From the NCBI GenBank assembly GCA_029239355.1, contig JAQZAZ010000004.1:1-64000 (forward strand): 64,000 nt of DNA. Direction: 5' to 3'. Origin of the DNA: Sphingobacterium sp. Lineage in GTDB: Bacteria > Bacteroidota > Bacteroidia > Sphingobacteriales > Sphingobacteriaceae. Made by a program: the position numbers and the translations under genes. Below, piece by piece: positions 26,717 to 35,399 of this stretch (position 1 is the stretch's first letter; each line of letters begins with the position of its first letter). Below the pieces are notes generated by a model that was not told where the DNA came from, ran no database searches, and saw only the letters and a list, made by a program, of their open reading frames with translations.

Positions 26717-29544
26717 AACCGCTTGACCCCAACCTTACGGCGTTCGTCCCTGTATCTAAAATAAGGGATTTCAGTTGCCTCACCTTCTTTCACTTCAATC
26801 TCACAACTTGGGTTTTCGATTGAAAATGACATTCCTTCAGTAACAACATCGATCTTGTAGTGTCCGATCGGCAGATAAATTACATAATTTCCGTCTTCAT
26901 TCGTTAACGTGCTGTATTCTTTACCTTGGATATCCCTTGCAATAATACGTATACCACCCAGCTGAGGTCTTGTTTCCAGGTATTTATTTGTCACGGATTT
27001 AATGCGGCCTTTTAAGGCTCGGGTTATGATCAGTGGAATTTCCAGGGACTGGTTCTTTGTTAGTACAACACTGATCGTGCCACGAGAGACCCAGCCCCGG
27101 TTGTTTTCTACCTGAATACTATACGGCCCGGGATCCATATCAACAAACTTTACTCTCCCCTTGTCATCCGTCACTGCCGCCTCCTTTCCTATCTTAACCA
27201 ATACTGATCTAGCCTCGGATTCATCGTTGTCCCGTACCCCATTGCTGTTGCGGTCTTCAAAAAAGAGCAATTGCAGTTTATGTCCCCGTCGACCTCCTCT
27301 ACGCCCAAAGCTCTTTTCTATGCCCAGCCGCAACTGCCTATTATTAAAGGCATAACTATACGGCATATTTTGGTTAAGTTGAGGATCTGTTACCATACTA
27401 AATACTAAATTTCCCCTAATCAAGGTATAATAAAGATCAGCAGTAAGATTCCAGCCACCTTTCATTTGCCACCGTGCATTGCCTGTAACAGAAAAGTTAT
27501 TGCTGCGCGAGAATCCGTAATAACTATACATGGTCGCAATCTGGACCTGTAGCCTGTTGTCAACCAGATTGAGCTGTGAGCTCGGTCCGAAGGAATATAT
27601 CCTGTATTTGTCCTTATCTGATGATGCCAATAAATCACTCAGATAATAAGGATTGACCTGAATAAACGTATTAAAACCAACCCAACGGTTGTTATAATTG
27701 CCTGTTATCCGTAGCGAGTGAAAAGGAGCAATTGGTCTGTTGGATGTATTTCTATACGTGTAACCATAATCAGTCTGTATTGAAAAGCGATGTGCAGCTG
27801 TAAAAAAATTCAGATCACCAACCATTCTAATGGAGCTTGACTTCCAGTTCACCTGCGACTCTGCAAGTCCGTACCAATCCTGATAGATACCACGTTGTCC
27901 CATAAAATAGGAACGAAGATCAAGCTGTAATTTTTCTTGTCCCGTATGGTAGCCAAACTCATAGATCTGAATACGGTTGGCGTTATTAAAATAGTAATCC
28001 CGATCGCCAGGCAGATATTTTGGGTCATTATCCATATAACTTGCCCGGACGGATAAACTTTTATTATTTTTCAACAATTTACTGATGCGCGTATCCGATT
28101 GTATCAATCCCCGACGTAATCCCACGTAATATGGCGTACTATAATAGTTGATGCTGCTTATCTGATAGCGGTCACCGGCATAATTATAGTTAAATCCTAC
28201 CGCGGCAGCCATTTTTGCTGCCCCCTTTTGGAGTCGTTCCACACTGTATCCACCCTCTACCCAAAGTTGTTGTTTGGGCCCGAGCTTCATAAATCCTTTA
28301 CCACTGATCAGATCACTGTTCACGGCACGGTAATCATTGTTCGTGTGGAGGTAGCTTAAGTTACTTTCCTGGGGTAGATCCGAACGAAAGGTATATTTGG
28401 CACCGATGATTTTCCCTCGGCTAAGCAAACTATTCATTTGGTTGATCAGCATATAACTATTTTCAACAGCATATAGACTGATCGATCGTTCCTTATCCAA
28501 TTTATAGCTCGCTTTTGCTCCGCGGCCGTTGATCGGCTGATCCAAATTTTCATAAATATTCCCGATTTTGACTCCCCAGTCTTTTGTATGATAATTTATG
28601 TAGGTATCATATATATTTAAAGCATTTTGTTTTTGATAGTAATCCGTATTCAAGCGATAACTCAGTTTACGTCCTTTGGCAATGTCCATTTCACCAAATG
28701 CCTGGACCTGGTATATGGACATATCTTGTCCCATATTAAGGTAGCGCAAAGCAAGCAAATTATGATAAGGTAGATTCTGTAGATCCAAGTCAGCCCCAAA
28801 ACGCTTTACACTACCTATCGTCATCATACGGACCCTATTATTGGCCACGACCTTTCCGCCTGCTTCAATAGCTTGTAAAGTCAAATCCACATCTATCGCT
28901 GTCTTTTTTGAACGCATCGTTGCCGTGAAAGACAATAGCGATTGTCCACCTGCCGCTAAGGTAAACGGCAAAGTCTCCCCCCTTATTTCCAACTCGCCTG
29001 GCAAATTTGGGAAGTGCACCTGAATGGTAAGCGGCACCAAGCCAATATTGACTGCTCGCACCAGAAATTGTACCTGTCCCGTTGATTGATCAATGTAATA
29101 TTCAGGCAGTTCGGTTTGCAAAAGTAAGGACTGCTCCTCATTTAGCCGCGTAGAGAAGGATTGTGGGGGCTGTATCTTTACAGTTGGATCGTCTGATTGA
29201 AACCCAATCGTAAATGTCTGGTTACCTTTGACAATTGTACGACGATCGGCCATATATTTTAATGGAAAGCTTTTGGTTTCTTTAGCCATTAACGTAATCG
29301 ACTGTGGTAATTTTATCAAGCCCAGCAGCGCGGATGTATTATTAGCACTTGGATTTAGTTCAATTGTTCTATCGCTGTGATTAGTAATAACCAATTTATT
29401 AGCAAACGTTTTGGAAACAGCAATTGCGATCGTATCATGATCAAATTTAAAGGCAATATCGTACTGTTGCTGGCTTTTCGCTTCGGATAACAAAACAGCA
29501 AAATAAACAAGAAACAGGAAAATCCAGCGGCTTCTTATTGGCAT
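26713..29544 (-). CDS. Usher-like outer-membrane beta-barrel protein
   Basis: 943 residues. Signal peptide 1-24; about 28-245 two Ig-like beta domains; about 250-730 a long region of alternating amphipathic strands rich in Tyr, Asn and Arg (KLSYRLNTDYYQKQNALNIY, QLWVEGGYSVERL), as in a large porin-like barrel; about 735-830 and 840-930 two small carboxypeptidase-regulatory/SdrD-B-like domains, the first with a calcium-loop-like DRNSNGVRDNDES. The general plan of N-terminal periplasmic domain, ~500-residue barrel and two C-terminal beta domains parallels fimbrial ushers of the CfaC/TcfC type. There is no TonB box or TonB-receptor plug. It faces the subunit/chaperone operon convergently (4-base overlap) and carries its own promoter. 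Usher function is inference; a passive barrel adhesin is the alternative. Confidence 0.65.
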   Translation of the reverse strand: MPIRSRWIFLFLVYFAVLLSEAKSQQQYDIAFKFDHDTIAIAVSKTFANKLVITNHSDRTIELNPSANNTSALLGLIKLPQSITLMAKETKSFPLKYMADRRTIVKGNQTFTIGFQSDDPTVKIQPPQSFSTRLNEEQSLLLQTELPEYYIDQSTGQVQFLVRAVNIGLVPLTIQVHFPNLPGELEIRGETLPFTLAAGGQSLLSFTATMRSKKTAIDVDLTLQAIEAGGKVVANNRVRMMTIGSVKRFGADLDLQNLPYHNLLALRYLNMGQDMSIYQVQAFGEMDIAKGRKLSYRLNTDYYQKQNALNIYDTYINYHTKDWGVKIGNIYENLDQPINGRGAKASYKLDKERSISLYAVENSYMLINQMNSLLSRGKIIGAKYTFRSDLPQESNLSYLHTNNDYRAVNSDLISGKGFMKLGPKQQLWVEGGYSVERLQKGAAKMAAAVGFNYNYAGDRYQISSINYYSTPYYVGLRRGLIQSDTRISKLLKNNKSLSVRASYMDNDPKYLPGDRDYYFNNANRIQIYEFGYHTGQEKLQLDLRSYFMGQRGIYQDWYGLAESQVNWKSSSIRMVGDLNFFTAAHRFSIQTDYGYTYRNTSNRPIAPFHSLRITGNYNNRWVGFNTFIQVNPYYLSDLLASSDKDKYRIYSFGPSSQLNLVDNRLQVQIATMYSYYGFSRSNNFSVTGNARWQMKGGWNLTADLYYTLIRGNLVFSMVTDPQLNQNMPYSYAFNNRQLRLGIEKSFGRRGGRRGHKLQLLFFEDRNSNGVRDNDESEARSVLVKIGKEAAVTDDKGRVKFVDMDPGPYSIQVENNRGWVSRGTISVVLTKNQSLEIPLIITRALKGRIKSVTNKYLETRPQLGGIRIIARDIQGKEYSTLTNEDGNYVIYLPIGHYKIDVVTEGMSFSIENPSCEIEVKEGEATEIPYFRYRDERRKVGVKRF

Positions 29545-29593
29545 ATCGTACGATTCAACTATCCATAAAAATCAGGCTTAATTCCGTGAGATA

Positions 29594-29626
29594 AAAATAT
29601 ACATCGTCACATTTTCATGTAACAAA
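29594..29626 (-). promoter_or_regulatory. Probable promoter of the usher-like gene
   Basis: On the minus strand TTTG (rc of 29623-29626), 21 bases, then TATATTTT (rc of 29594-29601). It lies between the LuxR-type regulator stop (29630) and the usher-like ATG (29544). Confidence 0.5.
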
Positions 29627-29629
29627 ATA

Positions 29630-30238
29630 TTAAGCAGTCAGTTGCGCGATCAGTTCCCCTTTACTATTGATCTGTAGCTTTCGATAGATCCGTTTTATAT
29701 AAATACGTACCGTATCCAATGAAATTGTATACTTTTGAGCAATCATTTTATAGCTCAATCCCTCTATAATTCCATTTGCTACCTGAAGTTCCCGTGCAGT
29801 GAGTAGATCCACATATTTTTTTGAACTGAAGCTTTGATCAATCAGTGCCCTATTCACTCCTGGGCTTACAAAAGAACCATCATTCAACGTAATATTGATC
29901 GCTGAAAGGAGTGAGTTCATACAGGTTTGCTTTAACAAGTATCCCACAGCACCATATCTAAAGCAAGCGCGTACAGTCTTGACATCACAGATATTGGTTA
30001 ATATTACAATATCTGTATTAGGAAAAGTAGTTTTAACATGTTCGACAATTAGTGACTCTTGGTGTTCAATATCCAGAATGATTACATCTGGGGCAACCAC
30101 GGTCTGGTCAATGCGCTCTTTGCCCATTTCAAAAAGAACCTCAACCTTTTGCGTTGGCCCTTTTTCTTGAAGTATGCCTAAGGTCTTCTTCCGTGCCTGT
30201 TCATTACTATCAATTATTCCTACAGTAATCATGTGCAT
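29630..30238 (-). CDS. LuxR/NarL-family response regulator
   Basis: 202 residues. The receiver (about 5-120) keeps phosphoacceptor D56 (DVIILDIEHQ), threonine in VILTNICD and lysine in GYLLKQT, but the first acidic pair is reduced to one aspartate (IIDSNEQ), so phosphorylation may be weak. The C-terminal HTH (LTARELQVANGIIEGLSYKM, IYIKRIYRKLQI) is of LuxR type. The usher-like gene follows 85 bases downstream on the same strand, and no kinase is adjacent. It is a plausible regulator of the fibre locus. The start could be Met1 or Met3. Confidence 0.88.
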   Translation of the reverse strand: MHMITVGIIDSNEQARKKTLGILQEKGPTQKVEVLFEMGKERIDQTVVAPDVIILDIEHQESLIVEHVKTTFPNTDIVILTNICDVKTVRACFRYGAVGYLLKQTCMNSLLSAINITLNDGSFVSPGVNRALIDQSFSSKKYVDLLTARELQVANGIIEGLSYKMIAQKYTISLDTVRIYIKRIYRKLQINSKGELIAQLTA

Positions 30239-30706
30239 ATTATTATTTCGTGTAATAATCGATCCTACTTCACTTATCTTTAGGTTACATTTTCATTTCC
30301 GTCACAATTTTAGGCTTAATTGTATCATCATTAAAAAAATGAACAACCTTTTATTTTTCCCACTATTTAAAGACAACTATTAAAAAACAATTGTTTTTAA
30401 AAAATAAAATTTTATCAAAAATTAGCAAAAAATTTCCATAAAAAAGCATATCCTGATTATTTATGAAATTATATGAAACTTCAAGAAGTACGCTGTTTGT
30501 TAATTGGAATAAGAAAATATGATGAAGGGAATAATATTATGTACTGGGATTGGATAGCCTTGATACGAAAAAGTATAACAAAGATCAACTATATATTTAA
30601 ATAGTACTTTTGAAAGCTTTATAAAACTTCTGCAAAACTCAAATTACCTTAAAGTTTGCAGCCAAATTAAACTATTAGTTCGGAAGTATATTTCTAATAA
30701 ATATGA
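30239..30706. other. AT-rich intergenic region
   Basis: No open frame with coding character, RNA gene or clear repeat. A-runs and T-runs are frequent (for example 30330-30440). It separates the fibre locus from the polysaccharide cluster. Confidence 0.5.
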
Positions 30707-31519
30707 TTACTTAAATTGCTGCAGCGTCCTGCGATTAACTTCCTCCCTTTTCTTATCAAAAAACCACCCCCACTTCTTAAAATACCTCTTATACGAACGA
30801 AGATGTACCTTAAATAATCTGAAATTTTTATTAGAGCCAGACGCGTATCCATGGATGATCGAGACCTTTGGGAAATAAACGGTCCGGTACTTCTCGTTCA
30901 TTCTCCGAGAAAGGTCCCAATCTTCTAAATACATAAAAAATCGATCATCATATAAACCGACCTCTTTTAAAGATGATATCCGAAATAATGTAAAACATCC
31001 GGAAACAACAGCCGTATCGTAAATGATATCGGTAGACACCCTTCTCAGCTCATATTGTTCTACAAAAGATGAGAAAAGATTAAATCTACGATTGAGCATT
31101 CGCTTTACAATTGAAAAAGGTGAAGGCAATAGTTTTGGCAAAAATTGAATAGATCCATCCGTGTTTAAAATTTTAGGCATTGCCATTCCAATAGCAGGAT
31201 TATCCTCCATATAAAGGACCATGGTTTTTATTGTTTGATCTTTAAGCAACACATCAGGATTAATAACAAAATGATACTTGCTTCCTCCGGCTATTGCTCT
31301 CTCGAAACCAATATTATGAGCTGCACCAAAACCTGGGTTATTAGGCTGATGAATATACTCAAAATGAGGATGACGATCAACGATTTTTCTCTCTATAGCG
31401 TTTGAAGGAGAGTTATCAATAATAAAAAGGAGATCAATATCAGACCCAGCCAGCCCTATTAATAAATTCTCGATTTCACTATATGTCTGTTTGTATAATA
31501 CTATTGAAGCTGTAGTCAT
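30707..31519 (-). CDS. GT2 glycosyltransferase, probable rhamnosyltransferase
   Basis: 270 residues, GT-A fold. Opening TTASIVLYKQTYSEIENLL, then FIIDNSPSN, QPNNPGFGAAHNIGFERA and the metal-binding INPDVLL (DxD position). VVSGCFTLFRISSLKEVGLYDDRFFMYLEDWDL is the acceptor-site region seen in WbbL-like rhamnosyltransferases. Last gene of the leftward dTDP-rhamnose cluster, which makes dTDP-L-rhamnose the likely donor. It is 261 bases downstream of rfbA. Confidence 0.87.
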   Translation of the reverse strand: MTTASIVLYKQTYSEIENLLIGLAGSDIDLLFIIDNSPSNAIERKIVDRHPHFEYIHQPNNPGFGAAHNIGFERAIAGGSKYHFVINPDVLLKDQTIKTMVLYMEDNPAIGMAMPKILNTDGSIQFLPKLLPSPFSIVKRMLNRRFNLFSSFVEQYELRRVSTDIIYDTAVVSGCFTLFRISSLKEVGLYDDRFFMYLEDWDLSRRMNEKYRTVYFPKVSIIHGYASGSNKNFRLFKVHLRSYKRYFKKWGWFFDKKREEVNRRTLQQFK

Positions 31520-31780
31520 TGTTATCCATTTACATTTTATAAGAAAGCGATATACTCTAAGGCTTATATTATGTCTTTCTTATATCTTCCTATCTTTTGA
31601 ATTATCAACTAATTCTTATTCAAAAAAACTGATCCGTATTAGAGAGCATATGATTTCCTAGTTATAGCATATCATATATTGGCTATTTTTCCGAAAGTCT
31701 CTTTCCTATAGCAGATTAGTTTCCTTCCTCAATTCGTGAAAATTTAAAGCTAAACCTTAATCTTTATAAAAAAACTAAAA

Positions 31781-32641
31781 TTACTTAATTATACGAGATA
31801 AGTACTCCCCATAACCCGATTTACGCAAAGGTTTGGCAATTTTCAATAATTGCTTGTCGTCGATGTATCCCATACGATAAGCCACTTCCTCGATCGCGCC
31901 GATTTTCATTCCTTGACGTTCTTCGATAACCTGCACAAATTGAGCAGCCTGCATCAATGACTGTATCGTGCCCGTATCCAACCAGGCAGTCCCCCGATCA
32001 AAAATTCCTACTTTTAATTTCCCTTGACTTAAATATGCCTTGTTGATATCCGTAATCTCCAGCTCCCCCCGTGCTGAAGGTTTGATCCCTTTAGCTATTG
32101 CAACGACATCATTATCGTAAAAATAAATTCCCGGAACAGCGTAGCTGGATTTTGGTTGGAGAGGTTTTTCTTCTATGGATACCACCTTTTTGCTTGCGTC
32201 AAATTCCACGACTCCATAGCGTTCGGGATCATGAACCGGATAAGCGAATACCACACCACCTTCAGTATCCGCGCAAGATTGCAGCAATTTTGACAAGCCC
32301 GAGCCATAGAAAATATTATCGCCCAGAATAAGTGCTACTTTATCATCAGCAATAAACTCTTCGCCCAATATAAAAGCCTGTGCTAGCCCATCCGGGCTTG
32401 GCTGCTCCTTGTATTCAAACCGACAGCCCAATTGGGAGCCGTCTCCCAACAACTTTCGAAAGTTGGGCAAATCCTGTGGAGTCGATATAATCAATATCTC
32501 GCGAATACCCGCCAACATCAGCGTAGATAGCGGATAGTATATCATTGGTTTATCGTATACAGGCATTAATTGCTTACTCACGGCAAGCGTTAAAGGGTGT
32601 AAACGGGTTCCAGATCCTCCGGCCAATATAATTCCTTTCAT
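31781..32641 (-). CDS. rfbA: Glucose-1-phosphate thymidylyltransferase
   Basis: 286 residues. First step of dTDP-L-rhamnose synthesis: glucose-1-phosphate plus dTTP gives dTDP-glucose. The nucleotide-binding loop is [16 protein letters not shown] at residues 3-18. [19 protein letters not shown], the metal-site [10 protein letters not shown] and the sugar-site [20 protein letters not shown] are all present. Length is normal. It is 23 bases downstream of rfbD. Confidence 0.96.
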   Translation of the reverse strand: MKGIILAGGSGTRLHPLTLAVSKQLMPVYDKPMIYYPLSTLMLAGIREILIISTPQDLPNFRKLLGDGSQLGCRFEYKEQPSPDGLAQAFILGEEFIADDKVALILGDNIFYGSGLSKLLQSCADTEGGVVFAYPVHDPERYGVVEFDASKKVVSIEEKPLQPKSSYAVPGIYFYDNDVVAIAKGIKPSARGELEITDINKAYLSQGKLKVGIFDRGTAWLDTGTIQSLMQAAQFVQVIEERQGMKIGAIEEVAYRMGYIDDKQLLKIAKPLRKSGYGEYLSRIIK

Positions 32642-32664
32642 TCGTATTAAGTATTAGCGATATT

Positions 32665-33525
32665 TTAGTTTTTAATTTCCTCTGCCAACATGTCCCCAAG
32701 ACTTGTCTTCCAGTTTGGTACAGCTACATCAAAGGCTGCTTTAATTTTCGATTTGTCAAGCAGTGAATACTTTGGCCGTTGTGCTGGGGTTGGATAAGCA
32801 GACGTGGGAATTGGTCTTACCTGGCAGTCAAACGAACGGAAATCCCGTATTGCTACAGCAAAGTCATACCAAGATATTTCCCCTTCATTGCTGTAGTTAT
32901 AGATACCAGCTTTCCAAACCGGTGCATCAGCAATTTTTAAAATCGCGAGCGCCAGATCTTTTGCATAGGTTGGGCTACCAATCTGATCATTGATCACACT
33001 GATCTCATCACGTTCGGCCATGAGGCGACACATGGTCTTGACAAAATTCTTTCCATAAGCAGAGTATACCCAGGATGTCCGGATAATAATTGCCTCTGGA
33101 CACCATTTTTGAATCGCCTTCTCTCCTGCGAGCTTGGTCTGTCCATAGACATTGATTGGCGCCGTAGCAGCGTCCTCCGTTAGTGGAACAGCAGAATCAC
33201 CATCAAACACATAATCGGTCGAAAGAGCAATCAGCTTTGCCCCATGTACATGACAATATAGCGCAATCTCTTCGCAGGCTAAATGATTGACCGCATTAGC
33301 TGTTTCAGCATCTTCCTCCGCCTTATCCACGGCGGTATAAGCGCCAGTATGAATTATTAAATCAGGCTGATACATGGCCAAAATATCCTGAATCAGGAGA
33401 ATCTGATCCAATGGTAATTGCTTACGATCCAGAAAATAACACTCCATTTCAGTGTCATTCATCAATAAATCATATAACTCGGACCCTAATTGTCCAGAAG
33501 CACCTGTAATGACAATTTTCATCAA
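32665..33525 (-). CDS. rfbD: dTDP-4-dehydrorhamnose reductase
   Basis: 286 residues. Final reductive step to dTDP-L-rhamnose. Rossmann loop VITGASGQLGSELYDLL; active-site STDYVFDGDSA and YGQTKLAGEKAI (Tyr/Lys). Met1 or Met2 may be the start. It is 77 bases downstream of rfbC and 23 bases upstream of rfbA. Confidence 0.95.
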   Translation of the reverse strand: MMKIVITGASGQLGSELYDLLMNDTEMECYFLDRKQLPLDQILLIQDILAMYQPDLIIHTGAYTAVDKAEEDAETANAVNHLACEEIALYCHVHGAKLIALSTDYVFDGDSAVPLTEDAATAPINVYGQTKLAGEKAIQKWCPEAIIIRTSWVYSAYGKNFVKTMCRLMAERDEISVINDQIGSPTYAKDLALAILKIADAPVWKAGIYNYSNEGEISWYDFAVAIRDFRSFDCQVRPIPTSAYPTPAQRPKYSLLDKSKIKAAFDVAVPNWKTSLGDMLAEEIKN

Positions 33526-33602
33526 TATCTTTTTATTGTGGAAGCAATATGGTCTGCTTATAGTTCCAATGAGGCCTTAAGCAGGTCAAGTGCGCTATTT
33601 TA

Positions 33603-34157
33603 TTATTTCAATTTATCAGATAATGCGGCGAAGCTTTGTGCCTCTTTATCCTTTTGTGACAAAATCATTTGATCTACCGGAATTTGCCAGTCAATCGCCA
33701 ATTCAACATCTAAAGGGTGTACACCATCCTCCGCTTCTTTGTTATAATTATTATCACATTTATAAGAGAATACCGCCTGCTCAGACAATACAGAGAAACC
33801 ATGCAAAAATCCGCGTGGCACAAATAATTGCTTTTTATTCTCGGCAGAAAGTTCCACGGCGACATGCTGTCCATAGGTCGGTGAATTCGGCCGAACATCA
33901 ACAGCCACATCCAGCACACGGCCTTCGAGTACACGCACCAGTTTTGCCTGCGCATACTCACCAGCTTGCATATGCAATCCCCTGACAACGGCAAATTGGG
34001 ATTTCGACTGATTATCCTGTACAAAATGAGGATTATGCCCCAATATCGTGGCCAGCCTATCTTCATTATAAGATTCGAAGAAATAGCCTCTATCATCTTC
34101 AAATACGGCCGGTTCTAAAATAAAACAACCCGACAGTTTCGTTTCTGTATATTTCAT
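33603..34157 (-). CDS. rfbC: dTDP-4-dehydrorhamnose 3,5-epimerase
   Basis: 184 residues, a cupin-fold epimerase. Catalytic histidine in VVRGLHMQ; tyrosine region YKCDNNYNKEAEDG; VPRGFLHGFSVLSE and DDRGYFFESYNED are conserved. The start overlaps the rfbB stop by four bases (ATGA), indicating translational coupling. Confidence 0.96.
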   Translation of the reverse strand: MKYTETKLSGCFILEPAVFEDDRGYFFESYNEDRLATILGHNPHFVQDNQSKSQFAVVRGLHMQAGEYAQAKLVRVLEGRVLDVAVDVRPNSPTYGQHVAVELSAENKKQLFVPRGFLHGFSVLSEQAVFSYKCDNNYNKEAEDGVHPLDVELAIDWQIPVDQMILSQKDKEAQSFAALSDKLK

Positions 34158-35215
34158 GATTTAGCGCCGTTATATTGGTTGTTATAATAATGCTGATAGT
34201 CACCGGAAGTCACATGATCCAGCCATTCCTGATTGGACAAGAACCAATCTATGGTAAGCGACAATCCCTCTTCAAATGTCACCGAAGGCTTCCAACCTAA
34301 CGCTGCATTTATTTTACTAGCATCAATCGCGTAGCGCAAATCATGACCAGGACGATCCTTGACAAAAGTAATCAGCGAAGAAGCTGTACCATCCTCCCTT
34401 CCTAATTTAGCATCCATTTGCCGGCATAGCTCCTTGATCAGGTCTATATTCTGCCACTCGTTAAAGCCACCGACATTGTACGAATCGCCATTTTTACCTT
34501 CATGGAAAACCAAGTCTATAGCTTTGGCGTGATCGATCACAAAAAGCCAGTCCCGGGTATACTTTCCGTCACCATATACCGGCAGCGGTTTGTTATTTAA
34601 TATATTATGGATAAACAGGGGGATGAGTTTTTCCGGAAAATGATTAGGCCCATAATTATTGGAACAATTCGTCAAGACAATCGGTAAGCCATAGGTATCG
34701 TGATAGGCCCGTACAAAATGGTCCGAACTTGCTTTGGAGGCCGAGTAGGGTGAGTGCGGGTCATATTTGGTATCCTCTGTAAAAAAGCCCGACTCGCCCA
34801 AAGCACCAAATACCTCATCCGTAGAAACATGGTGAAAACGTTTTCCCTCAAAATTATCCTTCCAGATTGCCCGAGCGGCATTTAACAAGTTTACGGTTCC
34901 AATCACATTGGTCAGTACAAATACTGTAGGGTCTGCAATGGAACGGTCCACATGTGATTCCGCAGCTAAATGAATGACCCCGTCAGGTTGATATTGTTCG
35001 AATACCGACGTTATCGCCGCCTGATCAGTAATATCCCCTTTGACAAAGGTATAATTTGGACGATCCTCGATATCTTTCAAATTTTCAAGGTTGCCCGCAT
35101 ACGTCAAGGCGTCTAAATTAATAACCTGATAATGTGGATATTTAGTAACAAACTCACGGACGACATGGGATCCAATAAACCCTGCGCCGCCAGTGATTAA
35201 GATTTTTTTATTCAT
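34154..35215 (-). CDS. rfbB: dTDP-glucose 4,6-dehydratase
   Basis: 353 residues, extended SDR family. GGAGFIGSHVVREF binds NAD; FHHVSTDEVFGALGE holds the catalytic Thr-Asp-Glu; YSASKASSDHFVRAYHDTYG holds Tyr/Lys; NCSNNYGPNHFPEKLIP and VKDRPGHDLRYAIDASK are typical of RfbB. It converts dTDP-glucose to the 4-keto-6-deoxy sugar. It follows the CapD-like gene by 184 bases and is coupled to rfbC. Confidence 0.96.
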   Translation of the reverse strand: MNKKILITGGAGFIGSHVVREFVTKYPHYQVINLDALTYAGNLENLKDIEDRPNYTFVKGDITDQAAITSVFEQYQPDGVIHLAAESHVDRSIADPTVFVLTNVIGTVNLLNAARAIWKDNFEGKRFHHVSTDEVFGALGESGFFTEDTKYDPHSPYSASKASSDHFVRAYHDTYGLPIVLTNCSNNYGPNHFPEKLIPLFIHNILNNKPLPVYGDGKYTRDWLFVIDHAKAIDLVFHEGKNGDSYNVGGFNEWQNIDLIKELCRQMDAKLGREDGTASSLITFVKDRPGHDLRYAIDASKINAALGWKPSVTFEEGLSLTIDWFLSNQEWLDHVTSGDYQHYYNNQYNGAKS

Positions 35216-35399
35216 ATATAGTACTTTTGACGGAAACCTTTTGCGTTAATCTGTCTAAAATTATTTAGTAATAGTTCGCTAAAATTAGCTTGATTTTTGC
35301 GGATTGGCAAGTTTTAAGCGATGGAGAATGCATAATAAACACAAAAATACCGATTATGGGATTTTTGTGGAATAAAATAGGGGTAAATTTTTGGGCCCC

